A DNA stretch of 64,000 bases from Ptychodera flava (Eukaryota > Hemichordata > Enteropneusta > Ptychoderidae). Location: assembly GCF_041260155.1 (NCBI RefSeq), contig NC_091938.1, forward strand, positions 15,821,219 through 15,885,218, in the 5' to 3' direction. Positions 48,401-60,449 of this stretch are shown one piece after another; position 1 is the first letter of the stretch; each line of letters begins with the position of its first letter. The notes under the pieces were generated by a model. That model saw nothing but the letters and a program-made list of their open reading frames with translations. It was not told the DNA's origin and searched no databases. Made by a program: the position numbers and the translations under genes.

Positions 48401-51400
48401 AGTTGACCAGAAAAACATGAAATAATAAACAAAAAGTTTATCAAAACAAACTTTACCCCCTCTCTCTTACATGTTCTGAGCTGAAAACATCAACAAGTAC
48501 ATAGTCAAATTCACTTACCTTTGACCCCATTCCTTAGGTTTTTCCCACTGTGAAACCTCTGTTCGAAGGTTATAAAAATATTTTTTTCCCGACGAGCTAA
48601 TGTGTTCAGACCATTCTGTACAAACCTTATTAAGCTTCTCCAAAGTCTACAGAGAAAAGATGAAGATGGTAGGTGATGTTACTATAGCGACAGATGTAGT
48701 ATCGAAAAAAGAGCCAATGAGATGGCCTAGAACACTTCCTCTAGGGAAAAAACAGTTTTGTTCAAAATGAATGGACGAATTAAGGTTTCTGACTTAAGTT
48801 TCCACACAGATTCTATTATAGAATAGATTATATATTGTAGAACAAGAATCTATGAATGTTTTATTGGTTTTGAAATTTGAATGTACACAGGTATTATCTA
48901 TTAAACTTCCAGATCTATCTATCCCCAACCAAGACAAGCCATCTTCATTAGAGACAAGTTGCACATGAGACACAAGGGCAAGCTTCAAATTCAACGAGAT
49001 ACACAACCTATTGACAACTACTGGTTGCCAAACAAAACCAATATGAAGACATGATATTAAGAGATTGTTATAGTCATATCTTGAATGATAACATCTCACT
49101 TGTATATGTGATTTGACATGTCTGCCTTTAATTTTCAAAAGCATGTTATCAATCAACAAATGTGACATTTTAAAATGTTATCTTGCATAATAGATTACAG
49201 GGAGGATTAAATATTTATCTGCAACAGCATGTAATTCAGGACTGTCATGTCAAAATCCATAGTACTTTATGATATTTGAGCAAACATTTCTTATAAATGA
49301 ATGTAAACAAAATGGAATAAACATTACATTCTATGTATACCTGTACCTATCATCTTTTCACATAGTGTTAAACAAACTTGGGGTTGTATATTATGTGGAA
49401 GGTGGTAGCAAAATAAAATATTATCAGGGTGCTCCACAAGAGGATTGTAAGGGGTGGCAAACCTTGTGTTTTTAGCGATCTACTCATATGTTAATTATCA
49501 TGGAAAAGTATATTTTCACGACAAAAATTATGGAAATTATGCATATGTTAATTGTTACACTTCTGTTCCCATTCCTGTGGAGAACGTTGGTTATGATATC
49601 AAAATCAGAATCCGTTTCCCTTGTGAGAACATTCCCTGAACCGGCCACACAGAGAAAATGTAAAATCGCAAAAGAATTAATGGCTGCAGATCATCTTGTG
49701 CCCCAAGTGACAATTGGGGAAAGACTCGAGAAATGAGTAGTAAAAGGTGAGGAGTAAATGGAGGCAAGGAATTCACGACAGGGCTAGAAAAGCAGGACAA
49801 TTTACATTCCTAGGAATACAAAATGAATATATCTCACCTCATTAAGATTTCTATCGTGGTTACTACGACGTTCGCTGCTATTTGAATTCGTACCAGACTG
49901 ATGATTAACAGCATTCTCTGATGGCGAAACACTGGAACCTGTACAAACAAAAAAACAATCATTATTAACCGATTTCAAGACCCATTTTTCAAATGATGTT
50001 AGTTATTATTTTAAGTTGATTAGCCTGTAATTATGGATCAGTCTATACATGTAAACATTCTAACCTTTTTATCAATGCATTTTAGTACAACACTAGAATT
50101 TTCAATTGCAAGGTGAGATGTCTTTAGAAGGATATGTCAAAGAAAGTGGAGTATGAAATTACTGCCTGCCGGGAACAGGTGGAATATCAAGGTTAACATC
50201 CCGACAGATAGAAAATACAAATTTTTGGTTTGCTGATATCAGAGGTGGGGTACATAAGGTATACAGTGTGTGGGACAAATATCAGAGCACTGTGAAAGTA
50301 CTTTTTGCTGTGGCATGCAACATTATAAACTTTTCTGCAAGGATGGCTCTTATTTTCCACAGATATCAGAGTTATAATATATCATACACAGTAACGTTTG
50401 CATCATGGCTGTCAACTTTTCACTGGATCAGATTGCAAAATCAAGAACAAACTTTCAGGATTGGACAACATTCAACCCATATCCTGCTTAGTTCATATAT
50501 CACCATCAGGTCGTCTACTGTAATGTTTGCATCACGGCTGTCAACTTTTCACTGGACCAGATTGAAAATCAAGATCAAACTTTCAGTGATTTGACAACAA
50601 TTAACCGATATCCTGCCAAGTTCGTCACCGTCAGGTCAAGCTAGTTAAAACCAATCGGGCATAACATATCCCATACGTTGCATTTTAACAAAAACTTGAA
50701 CATTTGAAGCCCCTGAAAACATAGATACACCAAATGACTTTTATTGACTATAACTGCCATAACAAACCATGCCAAGTAGGAGAAAATACTTGGAGATTTT
50801 TGCTTGATACAGCTTTTTTCCGACTTGCCTATGGGGTTGTAATAGGCCTTGTAAGATTAGGATTAAAACTTACAGTACACCTAATTTGAAGAAGATTGGG
50901 AAAACATTTGGCAATCAAACATTATTGAATACGGTGTTTACTGTCCTGTACAAAACGATGTCAAGCAATGAAACTCAGAAGAACTTCACTTTGATGTTCA
51001 AATTCAAAGTATAACCGAATTCCTCCAATAACTAAGTACGAAACTGAACAGACAAGGCCGGTGAAATAACAAGTCAAGAGTACACGGGAAGTAGCAAGAA
51101 TGTAAACACACTGCTGAATGAACCACTTTCATATACAAGTCCAACTTCCATGCAAGGAACAATAATGACGTGATGCCGTCTCCTCAAAATACTCTGCTGA
51201 ACTTCCCCATTTTCTCAAATTGGGAGAAACATGTTCACACAAAGGTCTTGTTTTAACCCTTTCACCCCCAGTTCCCTGTATACAGGTCCAACTTTACCAT
51301 AGAAAACAATGGATTAAGGACAAACCATGGTGGTGAAAGGGTTAATAAGGGTCAAAAAGTAACTTGCAGGTAATTTTATGTAATAGCCATGTTCCAATAT

Positions 51401-54400
51401 GGAATCAAACCACGTAAGCTGAATACATGGAGTCGACAGGCTAGTTATAAGCCAAGATCTCATAACAGACAGAGAATTAGTCACGTTCAAAACAAGTTTA
51501 ATACACATGTGATACATACAGTGATGCAATTGTTTGAGCTTTATAAGTAGATCAGAGTAATCCCTATTATCGCAGGTCTTGCTTTTTTAATCCTAAAAAA
51601 CTCATGTAAACAAAAATACACCGAAATAAATGTAACATATGTTTAAATTCTAAAAATGAATTTACCAGTCCATGTAAAAATATGGCTCTTACAAGTTTAA
51701 CCCTACATCTTGCCAAAACAGTGGAAATGGCATTGCTTTTCAGAATGCTAAGAAGTTGGCATACAGGGGCTGTCTTCCTGCCAAGTCAATGCAGTTCAGT
51801 ACTATGTAACAGCTGGCCAAGGGCAGTGACATACACCATGTTTAGGTGGATTTTCAGGAGAGGGCTCAAACTCCCAAGCAGACAGCAATGTCATGTATGA
51901 GATATACAAATGGGTTTTGGCTCAATACCGCTCTTTATAGACTAGGCAGGGTGGCAAATAACACACACACCAGGATAAGGATCAATCGCATTCAAATTTC
52001 CAGAAAGATTTAAGATATAACATGAAGATCAGTGTACTAAATAACTTGCTCATAATGGACACAGCAGTGCACTATCATATGATTGAGCCTTTGCGGGGTC
52101 TAAGATTTGATGTCTGCATGACCAGAAACTACACTTTTGAAGTATTTCGAATACCGTCTCCTCTCCATTCCATTCCTAAATTGTTATATTTTACACCAGT
52201 CTATGCCTCAGAGCACCACAGACAGCCGATACAGAGGTTGCTGTTGATTCATCCATTGAATTGAAAACACAAAACACCACTATTTTCTTTTACTTTCTCA
52301 TTTTTGCTTCTTCTGTCAATTCCATGGCCTTGGTCACCACGACGTGGGGAAACACAACCGTGAGTGACGAGTCACTGCTCATTTAGAACATGTTCTCATT
52401 GTCCCAAGTTTAAAATGGTTTTGTTTCTCTCCAAGACTGTTAGCTGCAACTATCTTGGCTGTGAGGCAATATTGTCCAATGCTCAGCCATGATGCCAAGT
52501 ATCTGTACACTGAGAAACAGGTCACCCTGTCCTAGTTCATCCGGCATTTACATCACAATGCTGTACATCACAATAACGTGTACACAACAAACTTAAATCA
52601 TTGTTATTTGTTTGTGAGGGAATGCTGTCTCAGGACCCTTACTGTACTTGTACAATGTTGAATTGAAAAGGCAGCGACATCACATGAACTGTTTCAACTT
52701 GTTGACTGACAAGATTTTAAAATTTTGTTAATCTCCACTCTGAACTGAATCAACGTGAAGGGGCTCAGGATTGGTTCATTCATACAATTAAATTATTCTC
52801 ATCAAGGTATGTTTGATATACATGTTACACTTAGAAAATACTGGGAAAATTTTCACAAATCCAACAAGTTGGCACTTTGTGAACTGGAGAGAACAGCATA
52901 ATGGGATACGGTGCTGGACAACCAACAGTCAAGCACAGAACCAACCATGTCTAACAGTATTTTGATTATTTTAAATCCTAGGCAGACACATTTTAAAAAT
53001 CAATCAAATATTTGCAAGATCAACACAATTGGTATGTTATAGAAAGCAAAGGGAACAACACAAATACTCAGTGCTGGCACAGTACAACTATGGTATCATC
53101 ACCTGTAACACATTCTCAGTGAGCTTACACAAGAAGTGACACTGGCTAAAGAGACAACTTTGAAGACATCACTTTCTGTAATTTCTAGCAGGCATGAATG
53201 ACACCTGGCATGGCAAACTATCATGATCTTACGCCCTGTGAATTGTGGATTGCATGCAGTCTATGAAACACTGACCACATGGATTGAAGTTTGGTTCCAC
53301 TTCATATGTCAGAAATGTTTATACACCTTTCTGGTTTTCCCTGGAATGGTACTTTTGTGTGCACGGAAAAAAGGGTAACCCTCTTCTGGACTGAACTAAA
53401 GACAATGACTATATCTTAGTCACTGAACAAGTAAACTCCACAATGTCAAATCGGGTAAACAACATGCTATTGAAAACTTCAGCATCAAAATAAAAACCTG
53501 GAAAGTGGTAACAAGGATCTGACTTTAAATTTTTGAAGCTGTGTGCAAAGCTGATTCAGACCAGGTCCTGCATGACATTATGAGACAATATATACACAAA
53601 ATATGTGCAATATTGCTAATTATCTGTGAAAGTTTCTGTTTCGGCATTGCTTTTAGTTTGCCTTTTGTTTCATGATCATTCCGTACGAGTTCAAACGCAT
53701 GATCCAGATCATTCACATCCCTAGCATCCACAACACAAACTTGTGAGAACCTCTACAGAAAAAGAAAGGACTGCTATAAACTTTGCATGAAATCTTGAAG
53801 ACTGCCAACAATAATTAGTTAACAAAGTGACTTTGCTGATATACTGTACATCAATAAAAAGGTAAACAGCACTGTAAAATATTGAAGTTACAGGTAGCTA
53901 AAGATTTCTTGAAACAAATCAAAGTAGCAGAAATTCTCTTGATAACAGAAATTTAGAAAATTAAGTGGTTTCTTTGACAAGTTATTGCCAAAAATATCTA
54001 GCTATTCTGATTTTGATAGATTTAAATTTTGATTACAAAAGGTGTACATCTACATACGGCTGTTAGAAAGGAGCCTGCTCATAAAGAAATTTGTACACAC
54101 AAATTTCATATCCATTCTGGGCAAGTTAATACAGTGTGCAGTTTAAGATTTGTGAAAATCTGTCATTTCCAGAACCTTGCATTTTCTGTACAACCTCTGA
54201 AAATATCTACTGCATTGCCAAGACTGCCCTTGCAACTTGTACACCTGGAGTGAGTTCTGTATACAAAGGTAGCCCATGTAATCAAAACACAGGGCCGTCT
54301 AAAATCCAGCCCTAATAAGCACAGCTTTACTACCCTTGCCTCTGTAGTCTCTACGCTATGGGCACATACTACTCAAAATGTTATAATTTTCATAAAGACT

Positions 54401-56891
54401 CACACTGTGGTACTTGACTTACTCGATGGGTGACTGTGTGCTGCACACTGTAGATTTGAATCTGATTGAGAATTAAATGAATTGTCTCCAGTGTTGCCGT
54501 ATATCTGAGGGAATGTTGTGACATCTTTTCTTGCATGAGACAACTCTTTTGCAGATACTGATATAAAACGCATGAAAAATGGGACAATTTACACATACGC
54601 TTTCAGTAGCCCATAGGGGAACTTTCATGATCAGGATGAGGATATTGTTTATAAAATAGTTTGAGAAGTTGCGACAATTGGTATCACATCTACATGTACA
54701 GAAAGGGGGTTTTGGAACACAGCTTGGAGAAATGAAGTTTTTGAGGATACTGTCATTGACTGTGATCATGAACTCTGGGGTTTTGTATCTTTGTTTGGGT
54801 GGTAAATTTACATAATTGTCTATGATGACAGACAAATATTTGCCAAGTCGGGGTTATATATACTTCATGACTGTATGACATGTATACTTCACAGCTATAT
54901 GTGTAGAAGTACGATGACCTAGACCAGTTGCACCATTCATGTAAAAGTGTATCACTTACTGTACAGGAAGAAAAGGACAAGATTTCTAACCATTCATATA
55001 CTGAAAATGGCCAGATAAATTATCAGGACCATGTAATAACAGGCATCAACAGGGCCACCTAACCATGACAAAAGACCAAATATCCAAGACATTTACACCT
55101 TACTTGGACCATACATTCCCATGGGAAAAACCATTCATGTAGCCATATGCTATATTGTTGTTTTTCATTGTGTCTTAGGACTGTACAAACACACAAACCA
55201 TCAAGAAAGTATGAAGTGAGCCCATGACTTTGTTGGTACGATCCAAACACTGCAAGAAGAGGATAACTTTTACCATGTAAAACAGAACAGGGCATTCTTT
55301 TCCTCTGTCTGTGATTTTGCTTGCACACACAGAATTTTGTACTTCTTATGCTATGATAATTGCTTGTGAGTGGCATGTAAGTAAAGGCTCTACTGTACAC
55401 ATGTAACTGGGTTATTTTTACCGCAGGATCTGGAGTATACACTATCTGTCATCACCGGATAACACTTTTCACTCATGACATCGAGTGCCAATGATGGTAT
55501 ACTGACTGTCACAGCCAGTATTTACCTCTCTGTCTTTCTTTAGTCCTTTGCACATTAGATCCAATTTTTCCTTGATGGGGCAGACGTGGACTTCCACTGT
55601 TACTGCTATGTCGACTGCTAGGAGAGTCGGTCTGTCGCACACTCGGCGAGTCCTTTCGTTTATTTTCGTTGTAGTTTCCAGTTTGACTCTTGGATGGGTA
55701 TTTCCCAACCGTCTGCAGAAGAAAAAAAAGAAGAAAGAAACGTTTGTCATCCTGCTGGTATACTTCACAGGAGAGTTGCAAGTCCCTGGACGCAATGTTA
55801 TTGTTGCTCATGTAGGGCCAACTCTCCATAAGTGATGCTGCAGATTGGCTGATCATGAAACCATGTCAGTGTACTCTTCTACAAATGACCTTGCCTGGAC
55901 AGCCTTTGTCACAGATAGCACAACTTCCAGAAATGGGGATACTACCCGCTCCTTTGGCTTTGACAGCATCAACTTCCTGGTGACCTATATTTGAACAAAC
56001 ACACTGGAAATGTCAGCATTGTACATTTTAAAGTTAGGCACCAAAATATGACATTTTACCCCGTGTACTTATTGAACCTGGTAGTGAGGAGTAACATTTT
56101 GAATATCTTGTCATGGGATTTCTTCAGATCTCCGAAAAATGGGCACCATCACTAGAATTTAGCGCGGAACCAAAGACCGGACTGTCATGTACTTCTGTAA
56201 ACATGTCTGTAAGTTTTGATTGTTATTGTTGACAGAAATGTCTGTGCGACAATAGTTGCCCAATTTTAACATCTTCTCATCCGAAATGAGGCTTGCTCGA
56301 ACTTAAAGATCAGTAACCAGCTATTTTGGTGATGAATAGGAATACTTTTGAACGGGAAATAATAATAAACAAATTGGATTTTTCCTTTTTGGCTTTATGG
56401 TAATGGCGAACCTGAATTACCCCTTTGAGCAAAAAAAATTAGAGACAAAAAATCATGGAACTGCGCAATCAACGTTGATGGAATGGTAATCGACTTCACA
56501 GTTACAAGTGCTGGATGGTTTTTGACATCTTTCGTGGGGAAATTCGGAAATGATCTCTTGGCAGATGTATCGATTAATTCATGAAGAATCTTATGGCTGG
56601 ATTCCATCATTGATTGCTGCAATTCTTCAGATTCTGCTTCAACAAACCTGGTATGGATGGGTGCGGTTTCTGTCATAATACCTGGAAGATACAAGAAAAG
56701 CATACATTAGATTTTGGAGCCAAAGTTTCGCGTGAATCATGAGAAAAACAAATCACAAATTTTGATTTTATTTCGGAATCCCGAAACAAACATGGCGGAT
56801 GGTGTCACGGTCAGTCAACACAGTTCATTGAGAAATTAATCAATCTTTACCCATCATGGAGCCTTGGATGTTTGCTTGCATGCATTACCAT
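39165..56891 (-). CDS. WAC: WAC, WW domain-containing adaptor with coiled coil (13 exons)
   Basis: Minus-strand exons, each joined in correct phase: 56891-56851, 56681-56648, 55712-55526, 49938-49838, 48646-48519, 48054-47936, 45283-45008, 44450-44277, 42882-42832, 42465-42279, 40743-40566, 40105-39978 and 39234-39165 (1,674 nt, 557 residues plus stop). The N-terminus [20 protein letters not shown] parallels human [20 protein letters not shown] and sets the start. The WW domain and the C-terminal [20 protein letters not shown]...[17 protein letters not shown] block are diagnostic. Human WAC (647 residues, nuclear) binds RNA polymerase II through WW and RNF20/RNF40 through the coiled coil, promoting H2B monoubiquitination; it also acts in Golgi and autophagy regulation. 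The central Ser/Thr/Pro region is shorter here. The longest intron (49939-55525) is 5.6 kb. Confidence 0.95.
39478..39822. mobile_element. TTAA-type MITE family A, copy 3
   Basis: The left edge TTAAGGTAGAACAAGCCAGG and right edge gatgcgcgtactaccttaa form clear inverted repeats with TTAA on both sides. The interior matches copy 1 closely (cctttctgatctaccacttg, gctcttggagtaaaaatc, ggcagccattttgaatttcg). It lies in the last intron of WAC. It is the best-preserved pair of ends in the family. Confidence 0.78.
45168..45207 (-). repeat. Coding AGC/AGT repeat: polyserine tract in WAC exon 7
   Basis: On the minus strand a run of AGC and AGT codons gives 13 consecutive serines (about residues 230-242). 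Mixed codons make it moderately stable. Such tracts vary in length between species and alleles. Confidence 0.93.
45284..47935 (-). other. WAC intron between exons 7 and 6, no gene seen
   Basis: A 2.65-kb intron. Several open frames occur on both strands (for example 46692-47150 +), but they lack conserved motifs and paired splice signals. Confidence 0.65.
48519..48646 (-). CDS. WAC: WAC exon 5: WW domain
   Basis: The exon encodes [20 protein letters not shown] followed by [11 protein letters not shown]. The two signature tryptophans are at about residues 133 and 155, with the aromatic triplet YFY between and Pro158 after. Human WAC has [15 protein letters not shown] and [11 protein letters not shown], nearly identical. 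WW folds bind proline-rich ligands; in human WAC this domain contacts elongating RNA polymerase II. Confidence 0.97.
50385..50637. repeat. Two-copy tandem duplication, unit about 125 bp
   Basis: The blocks cagtaacgtttgcatcatgg, ctgtcaacttttcactgga and atatcctgc followed by aagttc/tagttc, then caccatcaggtc, occur twice in the same order (about 50385-50510 and 50516-50637) with scattered differences. Intronic. Confidence 0.8.
51257..51341. mobile_element. 85-bp TTAA-flanked mini-element (piggyBac-type MITE)
   Basis: TTAA on both sides (51253-51256 and 51342-51345) encloses a palindrome-ended element, CCCTTTCACC...GGTGAAAGGG. CCY...RGG ends with TTAA duplication are the piggyBac pattern. The interior (gtatacaggtccaactttac, agaaaacaatgg, caaaccat) recurs in diverged form at about 38452-38545. 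In the longest WAC intron. Confidence 0.75.
55526..56891 (-). CDS. WAC: WAC exons 1-3: N-terminal basic, Ser-rich region
   Basis: Exon 1 (56891-56851) encodes [14 protein letters not shown] with donor GATGG|gtaaag. Exon 2 (56681-56648) is only 34 bp, encodes [11 protein letters not shown] and has donor CAG|gtttgt. Exon 3 (55712-55526) encodes [20 protein letters not shown] and a Ser/Arg-rich stretch ending RTKERQR. These align one-to-one with human exons encoding CHDRRGDSQPYQ and the KYSSKSH region, including the phase-0 junction after PYQ. A different frame through exon 2 is open for 102 codons but is a shadow. Confidence 0.9.
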
Positions 56892-57126
56892 TAATGCTAG
56901 TGTATATGGAGTCGATTTCAGGGCAAATGCGCCTAATAAATCGTGTAAAATTTAACTATTCGACTCCACAACACAGCGCATCTCAACAAGGTGGGGAGGA
57001 CGCCATGACACATACGGGAACCCTATCAAAGAAATCGAAGCACATCGGCTATATTCGGGTTCCATCGGTGCGTGCCGAATAAGCCCGAACATGCAGTTAA
57101 CCACTCGGAACTCATCTCGGAAATAT
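56892..57126. promoter_or_regulatory. Candidate shared upstream region between WAC and a + strand reading frame
   Basis: The interval separates the WAC start codon (minus, 56891) from a + strand ATG at 57127. It is locally richer in CpG than surrounding DNA (cgactcc, cgcatctc, gacgcc, cgaagcac, cggttcc-type words). If the + strand gene is real, this is a head-to-head promoter. No TATA or initiator can be named with confidence. Confidence 0.35.
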
Positions 57127-57246
57127 ATGGTCGAACCATTTGCTGTTTTCGCAACGTCGTGTCTACACGTCATAGTCGTGAGTCACACAGCTTCCCAGGC
57201 ACAGACTGGACTGTTCACCACCGTACTCCGGTTTAATCATAATACT
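57127..57246 (+). CDS. Candidate signal-peptide exon (MVEPFAVFATSCLHVIVVSH...)
   Basis: An ATG opens 39 codons beginning MVEPFAVFATSCLHVIVVSH, a short hydrophobic start that resembles a secretion signal followed by TASQAQTG. It could be the first exon of the Cys-rich frame at 57494, which is predicted to be extracellular. The best donor (ATAGTC|gtgagt) leaves phase 0, while the next exon needs phase 1, so the link is unproven and an exon may be missing. Confidence 0.2.
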
Positions 57247-57493
57247 TAGAAGTTGCATGGATCTTACACGCAACTATCGTCAGACAAAGTGGCCTTTTTA
57301 AGGAGTAATACTAAGGTTGTATTCCGAGAAGTCAAGATTGTTAGATTCCCATGGCATTGTCAGTATGTCAGGCATTTCAAGTTTGATCATTCAATTCAAC
57401 AATCATTTTACCGACCATATCTTTAGTCAGTCTTATTTTTTCAAAAGTTCATATGATAACATAACAATACTTGTGACTCTGTGTCTCCCTCAG

Positions 57494-58021
57494 TGTCTGA
57501 ACTCCTGAACAAAGATTGCAAGTTTTGCTGTCACTGTTTCATACCCACCCATGTGAAAGTGGTACAGTCCGACAAGGATTTCTTATCACGTGATTTCCTA
57601 ATTCAAGATGGAGCGAAACTGACAAGGATCTGTCAGGGTGAGTGGAATATTTTTAATGGCATTTTAGAACAGACACGAAGTTTACATGTGGATTGTACAA
57701 AGACATTAACCAATGTTTCACATATAGTCTGGGAAACAGCTTTTCTTTTCAGCGACGGATTTCTGTGGCACTTGTTATGCCGGAGTCCATGCCATTACAT
57801 CGTGTGCAAACTCGACCGAATGCTATTGTTTCAGTAGCCCCGTACATCATGGGTACACTTTACACGTACTCGGATCGAGTATCGCTTTACGAGCGCTCCC
57901 TGCGTATGGTCTGTGCATCAATATAGAATTCTGTGAACGAGATGTAAATCGCCAATTCACTTTCAATAATGATTCATGCGCGAATCACACTGGCACTAAA
58001 TATACTCTTTTACTTGAGTAA
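57494..58021 (+). CDS. Unrecognised cysteine-rich protein, last two exons
   Basis: Exon 57494-57637 follows ctccctcag and ends CAGG|gtgagt. It reads SELLNKDCKFCCHCFIPTHV and continues to TRICQ. Exon 57753-58021 follows ttcttttcag, joins in phase 1, and reads ATDFCGTCYAGVHAITSCAN, then STECYCFSSPVHHGYTLHVL, ending KYTLLLE with TAA. Together they give 137 residues with 13 cysteines, three NxS/T sites and no internal stop. The second exon has no Met and would be missed by ATG-based scanning. Cysteine density and sequons suggest a secreted or extracellular domain. I do not recognise the family. The 5' end is unresolved. Confidence 0.45.
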
Positions 58022-58669
58022 ACGCATTAAATAAGTTTATTAGATGTAAAATCAAGACTTGTCAGGCAAAATATTATTGTATCCGCTTTGATCGTTGATG
58101 TAGTACTATTAGGTGTAGCATAGTCTCATCCCCTGCTTTGATCAACACCCCGTATACATGTACACTGCTCACGGCGTTTGGCTCATATCACCAAACATAG
58201 GAACAGACAGATACCATTGTGGCAAACTAACAATGAAATATGCAACCAACCCGATGGTGAAGACAATGTTATCAAAAGGAGGATTTCAGATGTATAACCG
58301 AGACACGATAAAAGACGATTGAAGTCACGAATGTCGTGCAACTGATATCTGTGAAGGCAGGACACTTGCATCCAGCCAGTCAGACACTCTTTGCGGGGTT
58401 TCATTTGTACCTAGTACCTATTGGAGATTTGATGAAGCCCCTTCCAGTATACCACTGACATCGGCCAAGACTGAATGTGGAAAGACTTACGTTATGAAAA
58501 ATTTGTCAGATCAAATCATGGTGTTTTATGAAATTCAAGAATTATTTTTTGTTTCTCGTAAATAATGAAAGATTCCTTCATCGGAGTTGTTAAAGATTCT
58601 GGGCTTGGTATTGTCTTTCAGTAATGTAGATTTAAAGTTAAGTTTCCTTTTGTTGTCATGGTTACATGG

Positions 58670-58748
<79 letters not shown>

Positions 58749-60449
58749 TCATACATATATTTTTGTAGTTCATATATATATGTAGTTCATATATAATTAT
58801 ACATGTGTGTTAGTTCACATTATTTTCTTTGCCTGTAAAGAATGTAAGTCAGAAAAAGAAGTCAATAGAGTTCTTAACTACGTGAATATAGTCATACATG
58901 TACGGTACTTTGGATCAGGGAAATTTACAATATTCTCATTTTAGCAAAAATCTTTTTATTTAATGAGCTCTGTGGCAGCTATATCAAAACAGAACACGTC
59001 AGAATAGCCAATTGTCAGAAGATCGATAATGTAATGTGTTATAAATAAATTTCACTGTTTCAAATATAAAGAAATGTAAATTGCAATTGTGTAATTGTAA
59101 CAAAAGCTAGTACATGTTTTATGTTATGGAAAATATCAATGCACTGCCTTGTTATTCACTTCTGATTTCACCTGGCAAGTAACTTCATTTGATCTTTAAC
59201 TTAAGTTTTCAGAAATGCCCTCAGGAGGGCACCCTGCCAAACTTGGTCTTTTTTTTGAGACTTTATCATTTCATCGTCACGCATCTGTAGCTTTAGTTAA
59301 AATGTTAAATACTTAGGGCATTTTAGATCTCCTTACCTTTATTTCATTGGTGAAAATATTGCAGAGAAATTTCAATAATACTTGAATGGTTAAATGCAAG
59401 ATATTGTTAAAATGCAAGTAAATGAAAACATTGAAAAAATTGTGTTTCCAAACAAATCTATATGGAAAATCATCAGTGTTTATACAGCCAATGTTAGACT
59501 AATAATAGCATAAAGTGCTCAAAGTTTGCAAATGCATCTATAGGAAACCAGAAATTACCGGTACAATGTTAATGTATACAAAATCATCCGCATACTTCAC
59601 AATGTTCAATGAATGTAACAATTTCTGTAATAAGTTACTGAAATGATCAATCAGTTATTAACTATCAATTATTAATAAATACAGCATTTAATAATTTATT
59701 ATAATAGTTGGACGTCCAAGAAGGGGCTCTAGAAACATACATTATCCAGTGAATTCTTGACTACATACTTCACCTAGTCACCTAGCAAAGACATCACAGT
59801 CGAAACTGCTCGGCTAAATCCCAACCTTTCGAAAAAGGTGGTTCAATAAGTTACACTGCGTTGGAGTTTACGACAAATAACCTGTTTTCTTATCTAGGCC
59901 ATGCGTCTGGCAGAAACCCAAAAATGACAAATTCTATGAGGAGAATTTATGACTATCAAAGCTTTGCGAAAGCTGACTGAAAAGCTCATAAATGGATTTT
60001 TTAGGTCCCTGGTATGACATTTCTAATAGGCAGCTGAACTATTTCAGTTTCTATGCATCCCGTTTCAACATTTTATTTTCCTGTCATTTATTTCTGGATT
60101 CTGTCATTATATGTACATGAAAACTTGGCATCCTGCTGATTTAGTATAAATAAAAGGAACTTCAACTTGTAAAAGAGAGAGTTTGATTTATCGGTCAAAC
60201 ACTTCCAGATCGAAACTATAAACAGGCAATCTTTGATTGACAGCAAAGTGTAGTGTATTGACAGTGTTGATGCATTGATTAATTCGTCCTCACTCAGTTT
60301 ACATTCAGTGTATTCCTGGTGTTTTAAAACTACTGATCCTGTTTTAAGTGTCTCATAGTTCTCATACTAAAGATTTTCCTTTCAGACTCTTGTAATTGTT
60401 TGTTCTCTGTGTCCCAACTCAAAGCCTGTGAATGTGTGATTTACAAATC
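58022..60449. other. Non-coding stretch with (TA)n
   Basis: AT-rich DNA without supported exons. It holds a perfect (TA)n of about 65 bp at 58673-58737 running into (TG)n. Open frames over the microsatellite are artefacts. Confidence 0.7.
58673..58745. repeat. (TA)n then (TG)n microsatellite
   Basis: About 33 uninterrupted TA units followed by a few TG units. Confidence 0.95.

Larger units (their letters stand above)
49939..55525 (-). other. Longest WAC intron (5.6 kb), no gene seen
   Basis: Bounded by acceptor and donor of WAC exons 4 and 3. It contains a tandem duplication near 50385-50637 and the TTAA mini-element at 51257. No convincing coding sequence on either strand. Confidence 0.75.

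Noticed and set aside
56395-56703. Minus-strand 102-codon frame [15 protein letters not shown]..., at first joined to 55984-55853 as a 104-residue gene
   Set aside because: It runs through WAC exon 2 in a different frame. The WAC reading ([14 protein letters not shown] | [11 protein letters not shown] | TVGKYPSK) matches the known N-terminus and all phases, so the longer frame is a shadow.
56792-56836. + strand ATGGCGGATGG start-like context
   Set aside because: It opens only 15 codons and lies antisense in the first WAC intron; no exon could be chained to it in phase.
58535-58796. Open frames with alternating Ile/Tyr
   Set aside because: Translation of the (TA)n microsatellite.
60386-60449. 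Reading the upstream part of the 60386-60491 block as coding (SCNCLFSVSQLKACE...)
   Set aside because: That frame hits a stop before the donor and is not the frame that continues into 60845; treated as 5' UTR.
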